This document shows, piece after piece, positions 1-8,377 of a DNA stretch of 37,034 nucleotides. Below the pieces are notes generated by a model that saw nothing but the letters and a program-made list of their open reading frames with translations, did not search any database and was not told the origin of the DNA. The stretch lies in assembly GCA_014730165.1 (NCBI GenBank), contig WJIS01000034.1, forward strand, positions 1-37,034. Reading direction: 5' to 3'. Every line of letters begins with the position of its first letter. The first letter of the stretch is position 1. Both the position numbers and the translations under genes were made by a program. This DNA is from Promethearchaeota archaeon (GTDB taxonomy: Archaea > Asgardarchaeota > Lokiarchaeia > Sigyniarchaeales > SOKP01).

Positions 1-690
1 ACATATATGAAAAAGCCTCAATGGATCAGCTATAATTGGATTTCTTCTCTCATCCTTGAGATATTCCGCTTCATTATCCCAATGACCTTTTCCTTTTTTA
101 ATCGCACTCTTCATAAAATCTTCTATAGTTCTTTGGAAATGAGCGTTAGGATTATTCGAGCCGTTTTTATGGTTTTTTATAGCAATATCAGAGATCCAAT
201 CTAATTCAGCATTATATTTGGTAAGATAAGCTCTAGTTAATAATCCCGCAAATGAGGGAAGTGAAACTCCATGAATTCTCTCCGCTTCATAATGTGTAAT
301 AGTCGCGACGTTTGAAGTGATATAGCCTGGTGTGGTTATATGTGTCATTTTTTCACCCCCAACTACTAAAACTAGATCGCTTAATCCTGATCTAATTGCT
401 TGGAAGCCTGCTTTAATTGCAGAACCTCCACTCGCAGGACCATTTTTTATATGGTCTGCTCCAGCGGGAATGAGTCCTATTCTATCTACTAAGGCATTAG
501 CAACACCACTAATATTATTATAGGCTCCAGGACTCATTGCTCCTACATACAAATTATCGAAATCCTTATCAGAAACATTCGCATCCTCGATTGCTTGTAA
601 AGAGGCATCAGATAAAAGCTCTAGTAAGCCTTTATCCATAATCTTACCAAACTTAGTATGACCGACTCCTATGATAGCTACTTTTTTCAT
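1..690 (-). CDS. Thiolase-like (SCP2/lipid-transfer-type) protein, C-terminal part beyond left window edge
   Basis: Own reverse-strand reading from ATG at 690: MKKVAIIGVGHTKFGKIMDKGLLELLSDASLQAIEDANVSDKDFDNLYVGAMSPGAYNNISGVANALVDRIGLIPAGADHIKNGPASGGSAIKAGFQAIRSGLSDLVLVVGGEKMTH... open to base 1; typical thiolase N-terminal pattern (GVGHTKFG, ASGG.A, G..DLVLVVGGEKMT). Not in the ORF track because it is truncated. Confidence 0.85.
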   Translation of the reverse strand, partial: MKKVAIIGVGHTKFGKIMDKGLLELLSDASLQAIEDANVSDKDFDNLYVGAMSPGAYNNISGVANALVDRIGLIPAGADHIKNGPASGGSAIKAGFQAIRSGLSDLVLVVGGEKMTHITTPGYITSNVATITHYEAERIHGVSLPSFAGLLTRAYLTKYNAELDWISDIAIKNHKNGSNNPNAHFQRTIEDFMKSAIKKGKGHWDNEAEYLKDERRNPIIADPLRLFHIC

Positions 691-787
691 TATTCTCACG
701 ATATATATTCTTTTATTGTAAAGAAATTTATTTTATTCTTTTTTTAAAATTAAATTGGAATTTAGTTCAATTAATAATATAAAAAAA

Positions 788-1342
788 TTAATTATCTTGA
801 AAGAAATCATATCCTCGTTCAAAAGCTTTAACATTAACATCAACATAGCTTTTTGGGACCGATTCCACAATTGCTTTTAATATAGACTCTCTTGAAACTA
901 TTTTTGATAGTTTAATCAACGCTCCAAGCATAACCACATTGGTTATCTTTTTACTTAATAATTCTTCAGCAATGGAAGTCGCCGATATATTGAAACGATT
1001 GCGTTTTATGGATGTTTTCTCTATTAAATCTGAATTAATTAGTAAAAGACTCTTTTTTTTTGTAGAAGTAACATAATAATCATAAGCCTCTTGGGAAAAA
1101 GCAACCAAAATATCAACTTTATCAAATACAGGATAACTTGGATCATCTAAATCTGAAATCAATATATCGCTTTTAACTTTCGATCCTCGCTGTTCTGCGC
1201 CATATGATTGAGTTTGAACCGCATTTTTATTATCATAAATAGCAGCTTTACCTAAGATTATGCTGGATAAGATAACACCCATCCCTCCTACACCAGAAAA
1301 GCGTATACTAGTCTGTGTTTTCTCTTTTTTTCCAGAATTCAT
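788..1342 (-). CDS. korC: 2-oxoacid:ferredoxin oxidoreductase gamma subunit (2-oxoglutarate-type likely)
   Basis: RFSGVGGMGVILSSIILGKAA...QTQSYGAEQRGSKVKSDILISD is the canonical gamma-subunit pattern; adjacent to alpha/beta/ferredoxin subunits. Confidence 0.88.
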   Translation of the reverse strand: MNSGKKEKTQTSIRFSGVGGMGVILSSIILGKAAIYDNKNAVQTQSYGAEQRGSKVKSDILISDLDDPSYPVFDKVDILVAFSQEAYDYYVTSTKKKSLLLINSDLIEKTSIKRNRFNISATSIAEELLSKKITNVVMLGALIKLSKIVSRESILKAIVESVPKSYVDVNVKAFERGYDFFQDN

Positions 1343-2192
1343 TTATACTCCTCTCTTTTAATTCTTTATAAAGTTCATGATAATCAGGTTTATCCAAGTC
1401 AGTGATCTCACCGACTATGAGTTTTCCCTCATCCTGTGCCGTAAAACACTCATTTAAATTTTTAAAAACATGAGAAGATAATTCATCTTCACAGTGAGGT
1501 TTATATCTGATACTTTCATTCAAGAAATAATTCAAATAATCTTTTGGTTCAGGAAATCGCCGATCACTTGTTGGACATGCAGATATTAACTCTATAAATG
1601 CTAAACCCTTTTTTTTAATTCCTTTTTTTATTGCTTTAATTGCTTGAACTGAATGAGCCGTTGTCCATCTAGAAACATATACAGCTCCTGCTGCTTTAGC
1701 TAAAAATGAAAGATTGAATGAATGCTCAATGTTGCTGTAGGGTGTTGTTTTTGTTTTAAAGCCCATGGGACTGGTGGGAGATACTTGACCACCTGTCATT
1801 CCATAGGTCTCATTATTAACGCAAATCACGGTGATATCTATATTTCTTCTAATAGATTGAAGAAAATGATTCAATCCTATAGCAGCTATATCTCCATCAC
1901 CTGTAAATACAATTACTTGTAAATCAGGATTAGTGACTTTAATACCCGTTGCGAAGGCAATAGCTCTTCCATGAGTTGTATGAACTCCATATGCTTCGAA
2001 ATATGCGGGAAGTCGTGAACTGCAACCAATTCCAGAAACGAATACTAACTTATCTTGATCCATCTCAAGATCATCTATAGCTCTGACAGTATAATTCATG
2101 ATTTGACCAATCGAACATCCCGGACAAAACATTGATGGTAATAGGTCTTTCCTTAGATATTTTTCTCGTAGTTCATCTGATGGTTTTAACAT
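1308..2192 (-). CDS. korB: 2-oxoacid:ferredoxin oxidoreductase beta subunit (ThDP-binding)
   Basis: FCPGCSIGQIMNY..., VFTGDGDIAAIGLNHFLQSIRRNIDITVICVNNETYGMTGGQ ThDP motif; operon context. Confidence 0.92.
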   Translation of the reverse strand: MLKPSDELREKYLRKDLLPSMFCPGCSIGQIMNYTVRAIDDLEMDQDKLVFVSGIGCSSRLPAYFEAYGVHTTHGRAIAFATGIKVTNPDLQVIVFTGDGDIAAIGLNHFLQSIRRNIDITVICVNNETYGMTGGQVSPTSPMGFKTKTTPYSNIEHSFNLSFLAKAAGAVYVSRWTTAHSVQAIKAIKKGIKKKGLAFIELISACPTSDRRFPEPKDYLNYFLNESIRYKPHCEDELSSHVFKNLNECFTAQDEGKLIVGEITDLDKPDYHELYKELKERSINEFWKKRENTD

Positions 2193-2201
2193 ATTTATTG
2201 A

Positions 2202-3374
2202 TTACCTCTTTCTTATTTTTTTCAATATTTCCTTCTCTCTTGGTAATTGACCTCCAAGCGTAAATAAACTTTCCACTTGGCAATTTCCCTTTGAGTATTC
2301 TAATACCGAATGATATATTTGTCCTAAATTCATCTCTATTACTAAAAACTTATCTATGTCTAAGGAGATATCATAAATTTTATCTTCTGGGAATGGCCAT
2401 AATGTTATTGGACGAAAAAGACCTACTTTAAAACCCTTCTCACGAGCCGTCTCAACAGCAGAATAAACCGTTCTTGAAGCAATTCCATAACATACTATTA
2501 CAATGTCAGCATCCTCTAGATATTTTTCCTCATATTTAATAATATCATGACGATTATCATCGATCTTTTCATATAATCTTCTTACCAGCTTTTCATGAAC
2601 TTCAGCACTGTTCGTCTCGGGATATGCTTTCCAATCATGGGTTAAACCGGTTAAGTAAGTATGATATTTGTTACCAAATCTATCCATTTCTGGAACTTTT
2701 GAAGGGACAGAATACCCAGTTCTGAATGGATGATACTTCGATTTATCTATAGTGACAGGGATTCTCTTTATAATTTCAACTTCCTTTTCTAAAGGAATTT
2801 CTAATCTTTCTCGTGTATGAGCAATTGCAGCATCAGAAAGCAATACTACTGGGGTTCTATATTTATCTGCTAAATTAAATGCTCTAATAGTTGTCCATAA
2901 TGCTTCTTGAACACTATTTGGATATAATACTATAATATTATGATCTCCGTGAGTTCCCCATCTAGATTCCATTACATCTCCTTGAGCTGGTTTGGTTGGT
3001 TGTCCTGTTGACGGACCTGTCCTCTGAACATCAACAATTACGCAAGGAGTTTCTGTCATACAAGCATAACCTAGATTCTCTTGCATAAGTGAGAATCCCG
3101 GTCCAGAAGTCGCAGTCATTGTCCTTACGTTGTTCCAACTTGCGCCAATTATCGCTCCGATTGACCCAATCTCATCCTCCATTTGTATACAATATCCTTC
3201 TTTTAATAACGGTAAATATTGTGTCATAGATTCTAGGATCTCTGTTGCTGGAGTAATAGGATAACCTGCAAAAAATCGACAGTTTGCTAATAAGGCACCA
3301 TATACAATAGCATCGTTTCCGGTAACAAACTGCACTTTTGGTTGAATTAACTCATCTACGGTTATCTCTTTCAT
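2202..3374 (-). CDS. korA: 2-oxoacid:ferredoxin oxidoreductase alpha subunit
   Basis: FVTGNDAIVYGALLANCRFFAGYPITPATEILE...TATSGPGFSLMQENLGYACMTETPCVIVDVQRTGPSTGQPTKPAQGD; classic KorA/PorA signature. Confidence 0.93.
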   Translation of the reverse strand: MKEITVDELIQPKVQFVTGNDAIVYGALLANCRFFAGYPITPATEILESMTQYLPLLKEGYCIQMEDEIGSIGAIIGASWNNVRTMTATSGPGFSLMQENLGYACMTETPCVIVDVQRTGPSTGQPTKPAQGDVMESRWGTHGDHNIIVLYPNSVQEALWTTIRAFNLADKYRTPVVLLSDAAIAHTRERLEIPLEKEVEIIKRIPVTIDKSKYHPFRTGYSVPSKVPEMDRFGNKYHTYLTGLTHDWKAYPETNSAEVHEKLVRRLYEKIDDNRHDIIKYEEKYLEDADIVIVCYGIASRTVYSAVETAREKGFKVGLFRPITLWPFPEDKIYDISLDIDKFLVIEMNLGQIYHSVLEYSKGNCQVESLFTLGGQLPREKEILKKIRKR

Positions 3375-3592
3375 TTTTTCTTATTCTCCTCCTCTTTCGA
3401 TATTGTTATTGCCATTTCTGGGCAAATTAACTCACATTTTTTGCATCCGGTACATGATTTTGAATTATTTAATTCAGGTACATTATATCCTTTCTCATTA
3501 TATCTCTTACTTTTTTGAAAGATTTCTTGTGGGCAAACTTCGATACAATACTCACAACCTTTACAATATTCCTCTTTAATCTTGATATCCAT
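3371..3592 (-). CDS. korD: 4Fe-4S ferredoxin subunit of 2-oxoacid:ferredoxin oxidoreductase
   Basis: Two C-x2-C-x2-C-x3-CP motifs (CKGCEYCIEVCP, CTGCKKCELICP); overlaps korA start by 4 bp. Confidence 0.9.
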   Translation of the reverse strand: MDIKIKEEYCKGCEYCIEVCPQEIFQKSKRYNEKGYNVPELNNSKSCTGCKKCELICPEMAITISKEEENKKK

Positions 3593-3886
3593 AGGCTGAC
3601 CAATTTATGTTAAAAATCTCTTTATATTAAAATTATGAAAATGATTTAATTATCAACAATTCAAATAAGTTCAAATTATTTGGTTTTTAATTAATTATTT
3701 ACTTTCAAATAATCCAATTGTCAATTAATTATATTTTTTTTTGAAAAATATATTCTCCTCAAAAAATTTATACGAATTTTATCAATATTATTTATTTTTA
3801 AAAATTATCAATTATGAATAACTAATCTTTAATTTGAATGTAGGGCTTCTTAAACTATAAAAAAATGTGCTCTTGGTGTAAAAAGA

Positions 3887-4405
3887 TTGAATGAAGAATT
3901 ATATAACCTTTCTAAGGAAGAATTAGTTAGTTATATTGTTGATCTCTCAAAAAATTGGCTTGCGATTGATGGGACTTGGTTTCAAGCAGTTGAGAAAGAA
4001 TTTGGATTGGAAAAGGCAATAGAATTAGATATCGAACAATGGAAAAGATTCACAGTAATAGAAGCAAAACGAATTATGAAAAGCTTTGATATTCCAAATA
4101 ATAATGGAATTAAAGGGTTGATTAAAGCACTCAAATATCGAGTGTATGCGAATATAAATGAATGGGAAATTGTAGAGATTTCTGATAAGAGATGTGTATT
4201 TCGAATGAATAATTGTAGGGTCCAGTACGCTCGAAAACAAAGAAATTTACCTGATTTTCCTTGCAAACCAGTTGGATTAGTTGAATATAGATTATTTGCA
4301 AAAACAATTGATCCTCGGATTGAAACGACTTGTATTTGCTGTCCTCCAGATGATCACCCCAAAGAATATCATTGCGTGTGGGAATTCCATCTTAAAGAAG
4401 AATGA
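3887..4405 (+). CDS. DUF6125 / L-2-amino-thiazoline-4-carboxylate-hydrolase-like family protein
   Basis: ORF with TTG start; NWLAIDGTWFQAVEKEFGLEKAIELDIEQWKRFTVIEAKRIM and late Cys/His residues (CICCPPDDHPKEYHCVWEF) resemble this family. Confidence 0.6.
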   Translation: MNEELYNLSKEELVSYIVDLSKNWLAIDGTWFQAVEKEFGLEKAIELDIEQWKRFTVIEAKRIMKSFDIPNNNGIKGLIKALKYRVYANINEWEIVEISDKRCVFRMNNCRVQYARKQRNLPDFPCKPVGLVEYRLFAKTIDPRIETTCICCPPDDHPKEYHCVWEFHLKEE

Positions 4406-4611
4406 TTTATATTAGATCATATGTGAAATATAATACTTGCAAATTTATTTACATATAAAAAGAGTGTCGAGTACCATCCATTAATCCAACTTCAGTGTAA
4501 CTTGCTGAAAAATAAAATGTAATTGATTAAGTGATTAATTTTATTAGGTTTTAAAAAATTCATACTAGCAAAAATTCAAGTTAATAAAAATAAAGGATAG
4601 AGCGAAATTAT

Positions 4612-5097
4612 TTAGTGGTTATGTCCACAGTCACTTCCACATCCCGCACATGTTTCGGAATCTATCTCACATCCCGTTTCAAGAATCTTAATCTTAAAAT
4701 TAAGGGTTTTCCCTGCCATCGGATGATTTAAGTCTAAAAGTACAAATTCCTCTCCAATTTCCTTTATAGTAGCGGGAAATTGATTATTATTCGGATCCAT
4801 AAGGACAATCATCATTCCTTCTTTGATTTTCTCCTTATCTGGAAATTGATCTATAGGAACTTTTTGTATCAGTTTTTCATTATAATCTCCATATGCTTCT
4901 TCTGGATTTAATCTTATTGAATATTCGTCTCCAACTTCTTTCCCAAGTACAGATTTATCAAAACCAGAAATAACACTTTTACTTCCAACTTCAAATTTTA
5001 AGGGAGTTCCGCTTTTCTCTGTACTATCAAAGATTGATCCATCGTCTAATGTTCCTAAATATTCAACCTTGATTACATCGCCTTCTTTAATTGTCAT
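4612..5097 (-). CDS. FKBP-type peptidyl-prolyl isomerase (SlyD-like, insert-in-flap domain) with Cys/His-rich C-terminal tail
   Basis: VIKVEYLGTLDDGSIFDST...GEEAYGDYNEKLIQKVPIDQFP...DLNHPMAGKTLNFKIKILE; tail CEIDSETCAGCGSDCGHNH. Confidence 0.92.
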   Translation of the reverse strand: MTIKEGDVIKVEYLGTLDDGSIFDSTEKSGTPLKFEVGSKSVISGFDKSVLGKEVGDEYSIRLNPEEAYGDYNEKLIQKVPIDQFPDKEKIKEGMMIVLMDPNNNQFPATIKEIGEEFVLLDLNHPMAGKTLNFKIKILETGCEIDSETCAGCGSDCGHNH

Positions 5098-5438
5098 ATC
5101 TATTCCTCATTAAAAATATTTTAAAATTATATATTCTTCATAAATGAAAGCTCTGTTAATTATTTTCGTTTAATAAAATATAAAAACAAATCTAATTTGA
5201 ATAATTATTTATTATGTTGATAGTTTATTTTAATCCACTCATTTACCATTAATAGACTTCCCGCACTTCCATCAGAACAACAATATAAATGAAAAGTTTC
5301 AATATTCTCAAATTAATTTTCTTTATAATTTTTTCATTGTTTATGATAAAGAGAACAATTTTTAATCAAAATCTATTTATATTACTTAATTTAACAACTA
5401 TCTAACCTATTTATCTAATTATTAAGGAATTTGATATT

Positions 5439-6461
5439 ATGTTCGATGATTCAAAATGTAATGAATGTGAAAATGTTGATTGTTTAACCAAGTGTCAATG
5501 GATAGAATTTGATGGAATTGATGATGCTCGTTCAGAAATGACGAAAATGATCAATGGGGAAGAATCTAGAGTACTCTCAGAATGTGTTACATGCTTTGCA
5601 TGTCATGAATACTGTCCATATGGTTCTAATCCGTTTGATTTAATTACGACACTGCAGGAGAAACATGATTCCTTGGAAGTAAATGAAGCTATGAGAAAGC
5701 GTATGATAGCGATGTACAAACCTCATGATGAATTCAAACCATGGGATGGTATAGAACCAGATAAGTCTACTCTGAATAAATGCGCCTTCATTAAAACTAA
5801 TGCCGATGACATGAAAGGAGAATTTTTTGAGGATTTGCAATCGATCGGAGGGAGAGACTTTTTTTGTAATCTCTTATACCACCATATTGCAAGAGATTCA
5901 GTAATAAGAGAAAGAGTACCGATCATATTAGAAAACTTGGAAAAACAAGGAGTTAAAGAGATGATTTGTTTTCATGACGAATGTTATGGTCTTTATAATT
6001 CATATATTCCTCGAAATAATTTCGAGATACCCCAAGGACTAAAACCAATACATGTGTTTGAATATGTGTATAATTATTTGAAGGAAAATGAGTCTAAAAT
6101 TCAAAAGTTAAATATAAAAGCAGCATATCAGAGAAACTGCTCAACAAGATTCAATACTGAAATTGATGAATATGTGGATAAAATATGTGAATTAATTGGT
6201 GTTGAGCGAGTTGATAGAGAATTTGATCGCGAAAATGCATTATGCTGTGGTGGACCACTCCCAATGTTGGGTAAGAAGAAATTAATGCGGGAAACGCAGA
6301 ATAAAAACATTAAGGATATGTTAGATCACAATGCTGAAGTATGTTTCTATAACTGTCCTATGTGCATGGAAACTATGGGTTCAAAAGTGGAAAGGAAGGG
6401 TCTTAAAAATTATTTACTAACAAATCTCTGTCGAAAAGCACTTGGTGAGAATATAGAATAA
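5439..6461 (+). CDS. (Fe-S)-binding oxidoreductase with CCG domains (HdrB/GlpC-related)
   Basis: N-terminal Cys clusters (CNECENVDCLTKC; CVTCFACHEYCPYGSNP), later CFHDECYG and CCGGPLPM...CFYNCPMCMETM, the CCG pattern. Confidence 0.78.
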   Translation: MFDDSKCNECENVDCLTKCQWIEFDGIDDARSEMTKMINGEESRVLSECVTCFACHEYCPYGSNPFDLITTLQEKHDSLEVNEAMRKRMIAMYKPHDEFKPWDGIEPDKSTLNKCAFIKTNADDMKGEFFEDLQSIGGRDFFCNLLYHHIARDSVIRERVPIILENLEKQGVKEMICFHDECYGLYNSYIPRNNFEIPQGLKPIHVFEYVYNYLKENESKIQKLNIKAAYQRNCSTRFNTEIDEYVDKICELIGVERVDREFDRENALCCGGPLPMLGKKKLMRETQNKNIKDMLDHNAEVCFYNCPMCMETMGSKVERKGLKNYLLTNLCRKALGENIE

Positions 6462-6717
6462 AATCCGATTATTTTTATTCTCTAAATCTTTTTTAATTTT
6501 CCCTTATTTTTCAATCGATTTACCTATTTTACCTCCTCTAAAATCCCTTTACTTAGGAGTAAAGAAGAAAATACTAATTTTCAGCTTTAATAGAGCAAAA
6601 AGTTAATATCTATAATTTTATGATGAAAAATGAAGAATTAAATAGAATAAAATAAATTTAAACCTATTAAATTATTATTTTATATGTCCAATTCAATGAT
6701 TTAAAAAAGTGATAATT

Positions 6718-7125
6718 ATGTCAGAAGAACAAATAAGAGATGAGATAAGTTCAAAGAAAGATATGATTACGAAAATTGAGGAAGAAATCACTAAAAAAGA
6801 AGCATCAGCGGAGAGAGAAATAGAAGCTGATTATGATCACAAAATTGAGTCTACAAAATCAACTTTGCGAGCTGAAGAGAAAAATTATGAAGAGGCAACT
6901 CAAAAAGTAGAAGAATGGAAAACGAAAGAAAAGGAATTAAAAAGTTTAGTGAAGGATCTATCTAAAGAATTAAAAAACTTAAAAAAATCGAAATCAAAAG
7001 CTCTTAAAAAGAAATTAAATGATATAGCAAAAGAAAAAAAGACACGTATAGGATCTATTGAAAAAGAGATCAAAACTCTGGAAAAAAACCTCGAGAAACT
7101 TCAAAAAGAAGCAGAATCAGGATAA
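6718..7125 (+). CDS. Highly charged coiled-coil protein
   Basis: K/E-rich heptad-like protein (MSEEQIRDEISSKKDMITKIEEE...KNLEKLQKEAESG). ORF track starts at GTG 6709, but ATG 6718 is more likely. Confidence 0.7.
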   Translation: MSEEQIRDEISSKKDMITKIEEEITKKEASAEREIEADYDHKIESTKSTLRAEEKNYEEATQKVEEWKTKEKELKSLVKDLSKELKNLKKSKSKALKKKLNDIAKEKKTRIGSIEKEIKTLEKNLEKLQKEAESG

Positions 7126-7212
7126 ATAATCTAAACTATCTGGTTTTCTTTTATTCATTTTTATTAAAATTGTTTCATATTTTTAGAAAAGCGTAAAAAT
7201 TCTATTTATCGT

Positions 7213-8283
7213 ATGAATAAAAAAGTGGATGATAAGCTAACTCCTTTAAGGGTAATATCTAATTTTAATGATGGTAAATTAACATTAGAAAATGCTAATG
7301 AACTCCTGATTTTGATATTCAAAAATTCTAAAATCTATAATGAAAGATTAGAGACTATAGAATATTTAGGTTCTATTATCACCAAGAATAATAGAAATTT
7401 TAAGTTTTTAGAAAATATCTTGATTTCTGATACTGATCCTTTTATAAGAAAGGAAGTTGCAAGTGTTATAGCTGAGAATTTCCCTGATCAAGCAGCTCAT
7501 TCATTTAGGTGGGAATTGAAAAATGAAAAATCTCCGATAGTAATTAAAAGTATTCTTGATATTATTATAAATGATAAGAAAAATCCGCTTCATAAATTGC
7601 AAGCTGAAGCAAATCGATGGCTTTCTGAATTTGGAAACTTATTAAATATCACTCCAAAAGAAGCTTATTTTATTTTAGATATTGAATCGATATTTTCTCT
7701 TTATGATAAATCTAATACTCTCAATAATGATACTTTCAAATTTTATAAAGAACTCGAGAAATTAAATACCAAAACAAAGTGGTTCTCGATAAAAAATCGC
7801 CATATTCAAAGTTTAAAGTTCAATATTTATAAATGGACCTTTTTAAGAAATTCTTTAGCATTAATGAAATCCTTCAATAAATATAGAGATCTAGATCTTC
7901 TCTTGAGCCTATTACGTCAGATGGATTTAGATGTTAAAAAATTCAATAGAATTCCCTTAAGTATAGGAAATCTAAAACATCTAGAGTTTTTAGATTTGAG
8001 TGAAAATAATTTAAAAGTATTACCGCCTTCAATTCAGCACCTCAATCCATTAAAGCAATTAGATTTAAGTTATAATAACATAACTATATTTCCACATACA
8101 TTATTAAGTCTTGATAATTTGGAAATCCTAGATCTAAGATTCAATAATCTGTCCGAAGTTCCCACAGAAATAGATCAATTGATAAATTTACAGAAATTGT
8201 ATTTGAAAGGAAATAGCATAAGAAATATTTCAAATAATCTAAGGAAATTTCTTGAGAGTTTAAAAATTGACATAGAAATATGA
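7213..8283 (+). CDS. HEAT-like N-terminal region plus SHOC2/Ras-suppressor-type LRR protein
   Basis: C-terminal repeats IPLSIGNLKHLEFLDLSENNLKVLPPSIQHLNPLKQLDLSYNNITIFPHTLLSLDNLEILDLRFNNLSEVPTEI; N-terminal helical stretch (ILISDTDPFIRKEVASVIAENFPD...SPIVIKSILDII) resembles HEAT repeats. Confidence 0.75.
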   Translation: MNKKVDDKLTPLRVISNFNDGKLTLENANELLILIFKNSKIYNERLETIEYLGSIITKNNRNFKFLENILISDTDPFIRKEVASVIAENFPDQAAHSFRWELKNEKSPIVIKSILDIIINDKKNPLHKLQAEANRWLSEFGNLLNITPKEAYFILDIESIFSLYDKSNTLNNDTFKFYKELEKLNTKTKWFSIKNRHIQSLKFNIYKWTFLRNSLALMKSFNKYRDLDLLLSLLRQMDLDVKKFNRIPLSIGNLKHLEFLDLSENNLKVLPPSIQHLNPLKQLDLSYNNITIFPHTLLSLDNLEILDLRFNNLSEVPTEIDQLINLQKLYLKGNSIRNISNNLRKFLESLKIDIEI

Positions 8284-8286
8284 TAA

Positions 8287-8295
8287 TTTTTTTTT
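8287..8295 (+). terminator. Poly-T tract, candidate archaeal intrinsic terminator after LRR gene
   Basis: Run of 9 T directly after the TGA stop at 8283. Confidence 0.35.
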
Positions 8296-8324
8296 GAAGA
8301 TATAAAAATCTGAACTGCTTATAG

Positions 8325-8341
8325 AAAAATATTTAAATTTC
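8325..8341 (+). promoter_or_regulatory. Candidate BRE/TATA promoter element for the ThDP enzyme gene
   Basis: GAAAAATATTTAAATTT about 40 bp upstream of the TTG/GTG start at 8378/8381. Confidence 0.35.
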
Positions 8342-8377
8342 TAAAATCAAAAATTATATCAATCAAATCATATAAGT

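Noticed and set aside
7-523. Plus-strand ORFs 7..204 and 332..523
   Set aside because: Antisense to the clear thiolase-like gene on the minus strand; no recognisable protein features.
3593-3886. AT-rich partial inverted repeats (TTCAAATTATTTGG / TTTCAAATAATCC) between divergent kor and DUF6125-like genes
   Set aside because: Imperfect and of a kind expected by chance at this AT content; not strong enough to call an operator.
3982-4266. Minus-strand ORFs 3982..4266 and 4025..4240
   Set aside because: Antisense shadows of the DUF6125-like CDS; Phe/Ile/Ser-rich composition typical of complemented AT-rich coding sequence.
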